Positions 20,029 to 30,378 of a DNA stretch of 64,000 nt are shown in pieces. Within the stretch, counting starts at the first letter, position 1. Each line of letters begins with the position of its first letter. The stretch covers positions 3,348,001-3,412,000 of the forward strand of contig NZ_JBKIWZ010000001.1 of the NCBI RefSeq assembly GCF_050157905.1, in the 5' to 3' direction. Source of the stretch: Pantoea sp050157905. Its GTDB lineage: Bacteria; Pseudomonadota; Gammaproteobacteria; Enterobacterales; Enterobacteriaceae. Made by a program: the position numbers and the translations under genes. The notes beneath the pieces are model-generated. The model was given only the letters and a program-made list of their open reading frames with translations. It did no database searches and was not told the DNA's origin.

Positions 20029-23000
20029 GGCGCCTCTGCTGCGGGCTGGCGTCCTGATCGGTGTGCTGAGTGCGCTGCCGGGGCAGGCTGCGCCAGTCGA
20101 TGGGCCGCAGGTTTCACCGGTCGACTGGCTGCTGACTCAGGTTCGCATCGGTGAATCGACCAATAAATATGAGCTGGTGCAGCAGTCGCTCTACCGGCTG
20201 GAGAAGATAGACCCGGATAATCCCCAGGTTCTGGCAGCGCGCTTGCGGCTGGCGCTCCATCAGGGCGATATCGCGGCGGCGCAGACGCTGCTGGATCAAC
20301 TCAACCGGCAGGCTCCCGGCTCGGCGGCGGCGCGTGAGTCGGCGGCGGGTCTGCGCATGATGTCTCCTGACGGGCGGCAGCAGCTGCAGCAGGCGCGCCT
20401 GCTGGCCACCTCGGGCCGTCTGGCAGAGGCGAAAAACACCTATGACGCACTGTTCGGTGGGGTATTTCCCAATCCGGACATCGCACTGGAGTACTGGCGG
20501 CTGCTGGCGCGCCTCCCTGGCCAGCAGGATCGGGTCTGGCAGCAGCTCCAGATGCTGGAGCAGCGTTATCCCGGTAACGTCGGAGTGGGACTGCAGATTG
20601 CCCGCATGGCGTTCGATCGGCAGCAGCCGGATCAGGCTACCGCACAACTGAAGCGGCTGGCGGAGAGCAGCGGCGGCCGCGATGCGGCGGCTGATCTCTG
20701 GCTGCAGCACATCAACGATCAGACCATCAGTGACAGCAGCCTGGCGCAGCTTAACGCGTATCTGGCTGTGTTTACCGATGGCGAGCCCCATCAGCAGGGT
20801 GTAGAGGCGCTGAACAGACAGCAGAAGACCCTGGCCGATCCCGCCTATCGCGCACGGATGCGGGCGCTGGCGCTGGTGGAGGCGGGCAATGTGAACCAGG
20901 CAACGAGTGCGTTGAACCGGGCACTGAAGGCCAGGCCTGATGATGCTGAACTGATGGGCGCTATGGGGCAGACCCAGGCCCGGGCGGGCCATCGCGACAC
21001 CGCCATTCTCTGGCTGGAACGTGCTATCAAAGCAGGTCAGCAGAGCACACTGGTTGGCAAATGGCAGTCACTGCTGCAGACCAGCCGCTACTGGCTGGCG
21101 ATAGAGCAGGGTGATAAGGCGCTGGCGCAGCATGATATTGACGGTGCTGAACGGTACTACCGGACGGCACAAACGTTTGACAGCAGCGACAGTTATGCGC
21201 TGATTGGGCTGGGCGATGTGGCGATGGCGCGTAAAAACAGCGCCGCGGCTGAACAGCGCTGGCAGCGTGCGCGCCAGCTTGACGGATCCAATATCACTGC
21301 AGTACGGCGGCTGGCGGCGCTCTATCAGACGATTTCGCCCGCCCGCGAAATGGCGTTCATCAATTCATTACCGGCCGCACAGCAGCATGCCCTGGCTGAC
21401 ACGCTGCGCGCACTGCGCAGTGACAGCCTGCGTGCGGAAGCCGACGCCCTGGCGCAGCAGGCTCGCTGGCCGCAGGCTGCAGACAAATATCGCCAGGCGC
21501 TGACGCTGGCACCGGATGATGTCTGGCTCAGCTACCGGCTGGCGGGCGCACTGCGCAATCATGGCGACAGCCAGCAGGCAAATGCGGTCATGCGTGCCGT
21601 GGCGCAGCAGCATCCGCAGGATCCTGCGGCCCTTTATGCTACCGCACTCTGGTTTTCGGGCAACGATGACGACCGATCGGCACTGGCTACGCTGCAGCGT
21701 CTGCCTGAGGGGCAATGGAGCAGTGACATGCGTCAGCTCGCTGAACGCCTGAAGCAGAATCAGATCTTTGCCCGGGCCGACAGGCTGCGTGAAGCAGGCC
21801 AGGAGCAGACAGCCATCGCACTGCTTGAGCAGCAGCCGGTTTCCGGGCGGCGCGATCTGACGCTGGCCGACTGGGCACTGGCGCGCGGTAACGCACAACA
21901 GGCGCTGACAGGCTATCAGCAAGTGCTGTCGGGACAGCCGGACGACGGTGATGCGACACTGGGACGCATTGAGGCGCTGATAGCCCTGCAACGCAACGAT
22001 GAGGCACGGCAGGCGCTGGCGCAACTGCCGCAGCCGCCGTCGCAGCCGGGGCTGAATACGGTGCGCCGCGTTGCGCTGGCCTGGCAGGCTGTGGGGGAAA
22101 CCGCGCGGGCCGCCGCACTGTTCGCTGAACAGAAACAGCGCGCCGCATCGCTGCCGCCGTCACAGGCTAAGGCGCTGCTGTTCCGGGATGCGGCCCGGCT
22201 GGAGCGCATTCAGCAGCAGCCTGAACAGGCGCTGGCAGATTATCGCCAGGCGCTGACGGCCAGCGGTATCGAAAGCAGTGGCAACATCAGTCGTGCCACA
22301 CGTAACGATCCCCAGGATGACTGGCTGAAGCGCAGCCTTCGCAGCGACACCGCCGATCTTTACCGTCAGCAGCAAACCACACTGACGCTGCAGCAGGACT
22401 ACTCACGTAACCGTGGCACCGGCGGCATCTCTGATTTTACGGCACACACTACGATGCTGCAGGCGGAACATCCGTTTGCTGACGGACGCGGCTTTTTCCG
22501 CGTGGATCAGGTGAACCTTTCTGCCGGCACGTTTGCGACCCGCAACGGCAGCATTGATGAACGCTTTGGCAGCTGTGATGACGCCAATTCGGGCGGATGC
22601 CGGGGTCAGACTCATCAGCGTGACAGCGGCACAGCGCTGGGCGCAGGCTGGCATAACGGGGTCTGGTCAGCCGACCTGGGCACCACGCCGCTGGGTTTCG
22701 AGGTAACAAACTGGACCGGCGGCCTGAGCTGGAAAACGGATATCCGCGATCTCGGTGTGACGCTGACCGCCTCACGCCGGCCCATCACCAGTTCGCTGCT
22801 GGCCTACGCGGGCACACGCGATCCGGCCGCCAGCGGGGGAAAAGCTGGGGCGGTGTGGTGGCCACCGGCGGCAGCATCGGGCTGAGTTACGATCAGGGTG
22901 GCGCGCACGGCGTCTGGGGCGATATCAGTGCGCATCAGATCACCGGTAAAAACGTTGCTGACAACAGCCGCGAGCGCCTGATGGGGGGCTACTACTACAA

Positions 23001-23493
23001 GCTGATCAACAGCGATAACCGCCGCGCCACCGTCGGGCTGAACAGTATGCTCTGGCATTATCAGAAGGATCTCAGCGACTACACGTTTGGTCAGGGTGGC
23101 TACTACAGTCCGCAGCAGTATCTCTCCTTTTCTGTGCCGGTGACCTGGCGGCAGCGAACAGAGAACTGGTCGTTTGATCTCGGCGGGTCACTTTCCTGGT
23201 CGCATTCTGTTACCCATGCGCAGCAGCGTTATCCGGTCAATCCCGGCTTCGCGCTTGCCAGCAACCCCTCTTCCGCCAGCAGTACCGGCGGCGGAGTGGG
23301 CTACACGCTGCAGGCGGTGGTGGAACGACGGCTGACGTCAGACTGGTTTATCGGCGCAGGTGTCGATATCCAGCAGGCGAAAGATTATACGCCGAGCCAT
23401 GGTCTGCTCTATGTACGCTACGCGGCCGGAGGCTGGGAAGGCGATGCTGATATGCCGCCACAGCCGCTGAGTCCTTACGCAGATTTTAAATAA
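20012..23493 (+). pseudogene. bcsC: Cellulose export porin BcsC, second copy, frameshifted
   Basis: TPR-rich periplasmic scaffold with a C-terminal outer-membrane barrel. The first frame stops at 22885, and the rest of the barrel lies in another frame through 23493. The break falls in the run GGGGGAAAA at 22835-22843: one more base would give the expected GGKSWGGVVATGG. With it the gene is 3483 bp, 1160 residues, almost the E. coli length of 1157. As written, the barrel loses about 200 residues. ATG codons at 20012, 20015 and 20021 are all possible starts, each followed by a signal peptide ending GQAA. The overlap with bcsB suggests coupled translation. A homopolymer error is a strong alternative to true inactivation. 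Confidence 0.88.
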
Positions 23494-23608
23494 TCCCGGG
23501 CGGGGAAAAGCCGGACTTTTCAGACGGTAAAAAAGTCAGTTTATGAGATATACTGACCCGCATTCACCTGTCTGCTATCTGGGCTTTTTCATCCTCGGGA
23601 GAGAATTT

Positions 23609-25615
23609 TTGCGCGTAAGCCGGTCACTTACGATAAAGCAGATGGCGACAGTTTCGCTGGTTGCAGTTATCGCCATCAGTATTTTTATCGTCATCCAACT
23701 GTTTCATTTTGTGCAGCAGCGCAGGATTGACTATGCCCAGCAGATGGAAAACATCGCCCACACCGTCCGTCAGCCGCTGTCGGAAGCAGTGCTGCGCGCA
23801 GACATTTCACAGGCCGAACGCATTCTTCACTCTCTGAAACCGGCCGGGATTTTATCGCGCGCCGATGTGGTGCTGCCGAATGCGTTTCAGGCACTGCACG
23901 CCGACTTCGAAACGGAAAAACCGGTGCCGCGTCTGGTGGCCCGGCTGTTTGAGCTGCCAGTGCAGATCACCCTGCCGCTCTATTCGGTCGAGAATACCGG
24001 CATGCCAAAGCCGCTGGCTTATCTGGTGCTGCAGGCGAACTCGACGCGCGTCTACCAGTTTATCCTCAGCACACTGTCGACCATGATTATCACCTATCTG
24101 CTGCTGGCGCTGATCCTGTCCGTGTCGATCAGCTGGTGTATCAACCGGCTGGTGGTGCATCCGCTGCGCAGCCTCGCGCGTGAGCTGCAGGAGCTGCCGC
24201 CGCAGTCGATTCTGACGCACAAACTCGCCCTGCCGCAGAGCCATCGCGATGACGAAATCGGCATGCTGATCCGAAGTTACAACCGCAATCAGCAGGTGCT
24301 GGAGTCGATACACGATGAAATGAGCCGGCTGACCACCCACTTTGCTGTCACTGACCTGCCAAACCGCACGCTGTTTCTGGCGCTGGTCGAGCAGTATATG
24401 TGCAGTCCTGAACGCGCGCTGGGCCTGATGGTGATCCGCATCGAAACGCTGCAGGAAGCCAACGGCGTACTGAGCGACGAACAGCGCGATACGCTGATGC
24501 TGACGCTGGTGGAGAAGATCCGCCACACGCTGGATGACCACACGCTGCTGGCGCAGACCGGCGTCAGCGATTTTGTCCTGCTGATGAAGCGCGCCAGCAA
24601 TCCTTTCCGCGCGCTGCGTCTGGCTCGCAATCTGATGATTCGCCTGAATCAGCCGGTTAATCTGCATCAGCTGCAGCTGCGTCCTAACGTCAGCATCGGC
24701 CTGGCACTGCGCGACGACCAGCCACTGAGCGCGAACGAGCTGCTTGACCGTGCTACCTCGGCAATGATGTCCGCCCGTCATCAGGGCAAAAATCAGATCC
24801 TGTTTTTTGACGCTGCGCTGACGGAGCGCGCGCAGAAGCGTCTGACGCAGGAGCATGACATTCTGCAGGGACTGCACGATGAGCAGTTTGCGCTCTATCT
24901 GCAGCCTCAGGTTGATATGCGCACCGGCATCTTAACCGGCGCGGAAGCACTGCTGCGGATGCGCCAGCCGGACGGCAGCTATGGTCTGAGTGAAGAGTTT
25001 ATCGCCAGCGCCGAAGAGATTGGGGTGATCAGCGCAATTGGCCGCTGGGTGTTTGAAGAGGCGTGCCGCATTCTGGCGGGCTGGCAGCGGCAGGGCATCA
25101 TGCTGCCGCTGAGTGTCAACATTTCTGCAGTCCAGCTGCGGGATACCAGTGTGGTTTCTCATCTGCAATCACTGCTGACGCGCCACCGTATTGCCCCCGG
25201 CACGCTGGTGCTGGAAGTGACAGAAACGGCGCAGCTTGAAGATGCACAGCAGTCGATGTCGATGCTGCGTATGCTCCAGCAGACCGGCGTGGCGGTAGCC
25301 CTGGACGATTTCGGTATGGGCTACTCCAACCTCAACTATCTGCATCAGCTGAAAGCGTTGCCCGTTAACAAGCTGAAGATGGACCGCAGCTTTGTGGCGG
25401 CGTTGCCGGATGATGACACCATGGTCTGCATTGTCGCGGCTATCGCTGAGATTATGCACCTTGAGGTGATCGCCGAAGGCGTAGAGACTGCCGAACAGCG
25501 TGACTGGCTGCTGGCACGGGGTATCGCTATTGGTCAGGGCTATTTCTACGCGGAAGCCCTGCCGGTAAGCCGCTTTAATACGTGCTGGATTGAAAAATCC
25601 TCACCGGCGGAATAG
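23609..25615 (+). CDS. pdeK: c-di-GMP phosphodiesterase PdeK (YhjK/HmsP-like)
   Basis: Inner-membrane protein with two transmembrane helices (about 10-30 and 155-180 from the chosen start), a periplasmic sensor loop, HAMP, a GGDEF-like domain and an EAL domain. The GGDEF signature is replaced by GVSDF, so cyclase activity is unlikely. The EAL domain keeps EALLRM, DDFGMGYSN, KMDRSF and AEGVET, as in active phosphodiesterases. I chose TTG at 23609 because GGGAGAG lies at the right distance. An ATG at 23543 would add 22 residues with no ribosome site. It follows the second bcs operon as in E. coli and would lower the c-di-GMP that activates both BcsA proteins. Confidence 0.9.
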   Translation: MRVSRSLTIKQMATVSLVAVIAISIFIVIQLFHFVQQRRIDYAQQMENIAHTVRQPLSEAVLRADISQAERILHSLKPAGILSRADVVLPNAFQALHADFETEKPVPRLVARLFELPVQITLPLYSVENTGMPKPLAYLVLQANSTRVYQFILSTLSTMIITYLLLALILSVSISWCINRLVVHPLRSLARELQELPPQSILTHKLALPQSHRDDEIGMLIRSYNRNQQVLESIHDEMSRLTTHFAVTDLPNRTLFLALVEQYMCSPERALGLMVIRIETLQEANGVLSDEQRDTLMLTLVEKIRHTLDDHTLLAQTGVSDFVLLMKRASNPFRALRLARNLMIRLNQPVNLHQLQLRPNVSIGLALRDDQPLSANELLDRATSAMMSARHQGKNQILFFDAALTERAQKRLTQEHDILQGLHDEQFALYLQPQVDMRTGILTGAEALLRMRQPDGSYGLSEEFIASAEEIGVISAIGRWVFEEACRILAGWQRQGIMLPLSVNISAVQLRDTSVVSHLQSLLTRHRIAPGTLVLEVTETAQLEDAQQSMSMLRMLQQTGVAVALDDFGMGYSNLNYLHQLKALPVNKLKMDRSFVAALPDDDTMVCIVAAIAEIMHLEVIAEGVETAEQRDWLLARGIAIGQGYFYAEALPVSRFNTCWIEKSSPAE

Positions 25616-25689
25616 TTACCTGATTCATTGATTTTGCGAGAATTTTAGTTACAAAACCCCTTGCTGAAGCGTTTCAGTTCAGAAATACG

Positions 25690-25712
25690 GCCCCAGGGTT
25701 TCCCGGGGCTTT
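25690..25712 (+). terminator. Weak terminator-like hairpin after pdeK
   Basis: GCCCC-A-GGG-TTT-CCC-GGGGC forms a stem with a single bulged A, followed by only three T. It lies 75 bp after the pdeK stop and before dctA. Confidence 0.45.
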
Positions 25713-25840
25713 GCCACCCTGTATTAATCACGTAAACAGAGTGTTATTTTCGGGTTACTGTCAGGCGCCGCCGCCGTTGCCCGTCAGTCACAATAACAAA
25801 TCCGACAACATCACCTCATGGCGTTAGTGGACATCTGTTT

Positions 25841-27130
25841 ATGAAAACTTCACTTTTTAAAAGCCTTTATTTCCAGGTGCTGATGGCTATTGGCATCGGC
25901 GTATTGTTAGGCCATTTCTACCCCGAGTTAGGGACCCAGATGAAGCCGCTGGGAGATGGCTTTGTTAAATTGATCAAGATGATTATCGCCCCGGTTATTT
26001 TCTGTACCGTGGTGACCGGCATCGCGGGCATGGAAAGCATGAAAGCGGTCGGCCGGACCGGTGCCGTTGCGCTGCTCTATTTTGAAATCGTCAGTACCAT
26101 TGCGCTGATTATCGGCCTGATAGTGGTGAACGTGGTGCAGCCGGGTGCCGGGATGAACGTCGATCCGGCCACCCTGGATGCCAAAGCCGTGGCGGTTTAT
26201 GCGCAGCAGGCCGAACAGCAGGGCATCGTCGCCTTCCTGCTGGATGTGATCCCCAACAGCGTGATTGGTGCCTTTGCCAGCGGTAACATCCTGCAGGTAT
26301 TGCTGTTTGCCATTCTGTTTGGTTTTGCCCTGCATCGTCTGGGAAATACCGGCACGCTGATTTTCAACGTGATTGAAAGCTTCTCTAAGGTGATCTTCGG
26401 CATCATTAACATGATCATGCGTCTGGCACCGATAGGGGCATTTGGCGCGATGGCGTTCACCATCGGTAAATATGGCGTGGGTTCGCTGGTGCAGCTCGGC
26501 CAGCTGATTATCTGCTTCTATATCACCTGTGTGCTGTTTGTCGTGATCGTGCTGGGGCTGATTGCCCGCCTGTTTGCCGGCTTCAGTATTTTTAAATTCA
26601 TCGCCTATATCAAAGAAGAGCTGCTGATTGTCCTCGGTACCTCCTCTTCGGAGTCTGCGTTGCCGCGCATGCTGGACAAGATGGAAAGACTGGGCTGTAA
26701 GAAGTCGGTAGTGGGGCTGGTCATTCCTACGGGTTACTCTTTTAACCTCGATGGCACCTCAATCTACCTGACCATGGCCGCCGTGTTTATTGCGCAGGCA
26801 ACCAATGCGCACATGGACATCTTCCATCAGATTACGCTGCTGGTGGTACTGCTGCTCTCCTCGAAAGGGGCGGCCGGGGTAACCGGAAGCGGCTTTATCG
26901 TCCTGGCCGCGACGCTCTCTGCGGTGGGTCATCTGCCGGTAGCGGGTCTGGCGCTGATTCTCGGGATCGATCGCTTTATGTCTGAAGCGCGTGCCCTGAC
27001 GAATCTGATCGGCAACGGTGTGGCGACCGTAGTGGTCGCGAAGTGGGTCGATCAGCTGGACCACAAACAGCTCGACGACACCCTGGCAGGCCGGAATAAG
27101 GTGAATAAAGCGTCTGAATCTTCAGTTTAA
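25841..27130 (+). CDS. dctA: C4-dicarboxylate:cation symporter DctA
   Basis: Inner-membrane transporter of the DAACS/glutamate-symporter family that takes up succinate, fumarate, malate and aspartate aerobically. 429 residues, all hydrophobic-helix rich, with the family hallmarks LGTSSSESALPRM (hairpin 1) and GYSFNLDGTSIYLT (unwound TM7), and SSKGAAGVTGSGF (hairpin 2). Single gene with its own terminator. Position between pdeK and yhjJ matches E. coli. Confidence 0.96.
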   Translation: MKTSLFKSLYFQVLMAIGIGVLLGHFYPELGTQMKPLGDGFVKLIKMIIAPVIFCTVVTGIAGMESMKAVGRTGAVALLYFEIVSTIALIIGLIVVNVVQPGAGMNVDPATLDAKAVAVYAQQAEQQGIVAFLLDVIPNSVIGAFASGNILQVLLFAILFGFALHRLGNTGTLIFNVIESFSKVIFGIINMIMRLAPIGAFGAMAFTIGKYGVGSLVQLGQLIICFYITCVLFVVIVLGLIARLFAGFSIFKFIAYIKEELLIVLGTSSSESALPRMLDKMERLGCKKSVVGLVIPTGYSFNLDGTSIYLTMAAVFIAQATNAHMDIFHQITLLVVLLLSSKGAAGVTGSGFIVLAATLSAVGHLPVAGLALILGIDRFMSEARALTNLIGNGVATVVVAKWVDQLDHKQLDDTLAGRNKVNKASESSV

Positions 27131-27156
27131 TCATTGAATTTCACTTAAATCTCCAC

Positions 27157-27193
27157 AAATGCCCGCTGTCGCTTGCCCTGACAGCGGGCATTT
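27157..27193 (+). terminator. Terminator after dctA
   Basis: Perfect 14-bp stem (AAATGCCCGCTGTC with its complement) and a 9-nt loop, starting 26 bp after the dctA stop. The closing A/T pairs give a short T stretch. Confidence 0.8.
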
Positions 27194-27290
27194 GCATAAT
27201 GAACCCCACTTGTTTTTTTGACGTTTTTCACTTCGCTGCGCGACATCCTGAACTTCCTGTGGTCAAACACAATGTTGTTGGATAACAGCG

Positions 27291-27312
27291 CGAATCGGCG
27301 CCCGCCGATTCG
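27291..27312. other. Perfect 10-bp palindrome upstream of yhjJ
   Basis: CGAATCGGCG-CC-CGCCGATTCG lies 64 bp before the yhjJ start. No T run follows, so it is more likely a protein-binding site or mRNA leader hairpin than a terminator. No regulator is recognised. Confidence 0.5.
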
Positions 27313-27375
27313 TCAATAACAGCGGCTCTACGCGCCAGTGATAACAATATTTGAATTATTTGAGTAGGGGTTCAC

Positions 27376-28875
27376 ATGCAGGGCACCAGAATTCGGCTTT
27401 TGGTTGGTGGATTAGTGCTGGCTGCGACCAGCTATGGTCTCCAGGCAGAAACGCTGCAACCGGATCCGGCCTGGCAGGAAGGCAAGCTGGATAATGGATT
27501 CAACTGGCAGTTACTGGCGACACCACAACGCCCCAGCGATCGCATTGAACTGCGGCTGGTGGTTAACACCGGATCGCTGGTGGAAAGTGCGCAACAGACC
27601 GGTTTCAGCCATCTGCTGCCGCGTCTGGCGATGGTACACAGCACCGCGCTGGATACGCAGCAGCAGCGCGCGCTGTGGCAACAGGCAATGGATCCTCAGC
27701 ATCCGCTACCGCCCGCGATCGCCTCTTATGATTACACCCAGTATAATCTGAGCCTGCCCAACAACCGTCCCGAGCTGCTGAAAGAGGCCCTCAGCTGGCT
27801 GGCCGCGACAGCGGGCAGTATGGCCATTACCGACGCGGTCGTTAATACCGCCCTCAGTGCCTCCGATCCGGTTGTCACCTGGCCAAAAGATCCTCAGGAT
27901 GTCTGGTGGCGTTATCGCCTGAAAGGTTCTGCGCTGCTGGCTCACGACCCTGCAGCACAGCCACGTGCGCCGGTGGATTTAACGCAGCTCAATGATTTTT
28001 ATCATCAGTGGTATACCCCGGATGCGATGACGCTCTATGTCGTCGGCAATGTCGACAGCCGCAACCTCTCTGAACAGATCAACAAAACCTTCTCGGCGTT
28101 AACCGGCAAACGGGAAACGCCTGCACCTCTGCCTACTCTGTCACCGCTGCCGCATGAACCGGTGAATCTGGTCAGCGGCAACATGACGCAGGATCGCCTC
28201 TCGCTGGTGTGGGACACGCCGTGGCAGCCGATTCGTGACTCGCAGAATCTGCAGCGTTACTGGCAGGGCGATCTGGCCCGCGAAGCGCTGTTCTGGCATG
28301 TTCAGCGTGCTCTGAGTGACAGCAAAGCCCAGGGCATTCAGGTCGGCTTCGATTGTCGTGTGCTTTATCAGCGTGCACAGTGTTCCATCAATATGGACGG
28401 CCGCAACGACAGCCTGGCGCAGAATATGAGTCTGGTGGCGCGTGAGCTGGCAAACGTACGTGACAAGGGCTTACCGCAGGAGGAATTTGATGCGCTGATG
28501 GCGCAGAAGCTGCTGGAGCTGAACAAGCTGTTTACCACTTACGCCCGCACTGACACCGATGTGCTGATGAGTCAGCGCCTGCGCTCTCAGCAGAACGCCG
28601 TGGTAGATATCGCGCCTGAACAGTACCAGAAACTGCGTCAGACGTTCCTGGCCGGTCTGACTCGCGAGCAGTTAAATCAGGAACTGCGTCAGCAGCTGAC
28701 GCAGGAACTGATGATGGTACTGATTCAGCCGGAAGGCGAGGCGGAAACGAACGTGAAGAGCCTGCAGAACAGCTGGGATAAAGTGATGGCCCCGTCGTCA
28801 GCAGCACCGGCGACCGGCAGTGAAGCCGGTGCGCCGGAGAGCAACGTCAACAAAGACATTCCGCCCGCCGCCTGA
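27376..28875 (+). CDS. yhjJ: Periplasmic M16-like protein YhjJ
   Basis: 499 residues with a signal peptide (about 1-24, LQAE) and an M16 (insulinase/pitrilysin-like) fold. The zinc site of active M16 peptidases, HxxEH, is replaced: after GFSH comes LLPRLA. The protein therefore probably has no peptidase activity, as is also the case for E. coli YhjJ. The C-terminal ~40 residues are Ala/Pro rich. GGGG lies 5-6 nt before the ATG. Function remains unclear; a periplasmic chaperone-like role is only a guess from the fold. Confidence 0.88.
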   Translation: MQGTRIRLLVGGLVLAATSYGLQAETLQPDPAWQEGKLDNGFNWQLLATPQRPSDRIELRLVVNTGSLVESAQQTGFSHLLPRLAMVHSTALDTQQQRALWQQAMDPQHPLPPAIASYDYTQYNLSLPNNRPELLKEALSWLAATAGSMAITDAVVNTALSASDPVVTWPKDPQDVWWRYRLKGSALLAHDPAAQPRAPVDLTQLNDFYHQWYTPDAMTLYVVGNVDSRNLSEQINKTFSALTGKRETPAPLPTLSPLPHEPVNLVSGNMTQDRLSLVWDTPWQPIRDSQNLQRYWQGDLAREALFWHVQRALSDSKAQGIQVGFDCRVLYQRAQCSINMDGRNDSLAQNMSLVARELANVRDKGLPQEEFDALMAQKLLELNKLFTTYARTDTDVLMSQRLRSQQNAVVDIAPEQYQKLRQTFLAGLTREQLNQELRQQLTQELMMVLIQPEGEAETNVKSLQNSWDKVMAPSSAAPATGSEAGAPESNVNKDIPPAA

Positions 28876-28877
28876 TA

Positions 28878-29750
28878 TCAGGTCTTTGCCCTGAGCCACT
28901 CGGTCACTAACATCGGCCAGCTGGCGAGGGGCAGGTCGGCCACGCCACGGATACCAAATCCGTGTCCGCCTTTCTGATAAAAATGCACCTCTGCCGGAAC
29001 CTTGTGTTCACGCAGTGCGCCAAAAAACGCCATGCTGTGGTTCACCGAGACGGCTTCGTCGTCAGCGGCGTGGATGAGCAGCGTTGGCGGCACCAGTGGA
29101 TGAACACGGGTTTCCAGTGAGTAGGCCTCAATCGTTTTCTGATCGGGCCACGCCCCCAGCAGACGGGTTCGCGCACCTTCATGCGCGATGCCGTCACGCA
29201 TGCTGATCACCGGATAGACCAGAATCATCGCATCCGGACGCGGCGAGAAATTTTCTGCGCCATCCTGCACCGGATAGAGTTTCTCCGCAAAGCGCGTGCC
29301 CAGACTGGCTGCCACATGGCCACCCGCCGAAAAGCCCATCATCACGATGTATTTGCCATTAAGACCGCGCTGCGCCCGTTCACGCAGGACGCGTACGGCA
29401 CGCTGCGCATCCGCCAGCGGCGCGTCGGGACCTTCATGATGACCATCATAGGGCAGGCGATAGGTCATCACTGCGAGGGTGTAACCCATCGAGGTGAAGA
29501 AGGTCGCCAGCGCGCTGCCTTCACGATCGATCATCACCCGCTGATAACCCCCGCCCGGTGCGACCAGCAGGGTGATACCGTTCGATTCGACCGGGTGCCA
29601 GAGCGCGATCTCCGGACAGCGCACGCCCGTCGCCGCGCGATCGTAAGGTTCATACTCTTTTGCCATGTCGACAATCTGCGGCTGTGCGCGTGAATCGCTG
29701 GCGCCAGGTGCATCACCGTGTGGCCAGATATTAATAATTTCTGTGTGCAT
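28878..29750 (-). CDS. Alpha/beta-hydrolase, acetyl-esterase-like
   Basis: 290 residues from the chosen ATG (29750, MHTEIINIW), with no signal peptide, so cytoplasmic. The family is the esterase/lipase group that includes sugar acetylesterases (BD-FAE-like). VAPGGGY forms the oxyanion loop, GFSAGGH carries the nucleophile Ser, HAADDEAV the Asp and GGHGFG the His. An upstream in-frame ATG (29858) would add 36 polar residues that look unrelated. It is absent from this place in E. coli and lies tail-to-tail with yhjJ (2-bp gap). Deacetylation of a plant-derived sugar or oligosaccharide is possible given kdgK nearby, but the substrate cannot be read from sequence. Confidence 0.82.
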   Translation of the reverse strand: MHTEIINIWPHGDAPGASDSRAQPQIVDMAKEYEPYDRAATGVRCPEIALWHPVESNGITLLVAPGGGYQRVMIDREGSALATFFTSMGYTLAVMTYRLPYDGHHEGPDAPLADAQRAVRVLRERAQRGLNGKYIVMMGFSAGGHVAASLGTRFAEKLYPVQDGAENFSPRPDAMILVYPVISMRDGIAHEGARTRLLGAWPDQKTIEAYSLETRVHPLVPPTLLIHAADDEAVSVNHSMAFFGALREHKVPAEVHFYQKGGHGFGIRGVADLPLASWPMLVTEWLRAKT

Positions 29751-30378
29751 AAGTAGATCCTGATGCGAAGAGTCTTTTAATTTTTGTTCGCGGCCGGAGA
29801 GAACAGCGTCCTGCTGTCTTTTGATTAAAAGATGGTCTTTTTTCAGGCGGTCGTCCATCCGAAAAGGGTAAAACGCTCCAGATTCGGACTATGCCTGGTG
29901 GCCGATTTATTGGCTTAACTGATTAATATTGATAGATAAATTATAAGAGGTGTTTAAGGTGAGATGATGCCGGGACGTGGATTTAAGCCGCAATTTTTCT
30001 GCCTAATCTAAATAGCTGGCAGAGGCCACTTTGTTAGCCGAAATTAACCGGATATCACACTGCCAGCGCTTAAGGCGGAATAATGATTCTGGCGATAGCG
30101 TCAGCCCGATCGGCTGCTGCGGCTAACGTACCCGCTTCATTGACAGCTGCAGCAACAGAAAAGCGTCTCTGCTGCTGCTCAGACGGCCTGTAAGGCCATG
30201 CTGGCAGACATTCAGGGTGAGAGGCCCTGACCGCTCTGCTCATACATCCGGGGGCGTTCTGCCGCACTCAGTGCGCTTCATACCTTAATGATTCTGACTG
30301 CCTTTCAGTAACGTCTCTGTTCCATGCAAAGAGAGAAGCTGTTGTGTCAGCCGTACCCATTCACTATGTAACGTGCGA
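29751..30378. other. 628-bp gap without a convincing gene
   Basis: The stretch lies upstream of the esterase and downstream of kdgK. The part next to 29751-30000 is AT-rich and probably holds the esterase promoter. The 30060-30300 part is rich in CTG/CAG triplets and holds only short frames with no recognisable protein. It may be the remains of a lost gene; I see no repeat, RNA gene or terminator that can be named. Confidence 0.5.

Noticed and set aside
23852..24877. Reverse frame of 341 codons inside pdeK
   Set aside because: Gln/Arg/His-rich antisense of a conserved gene.
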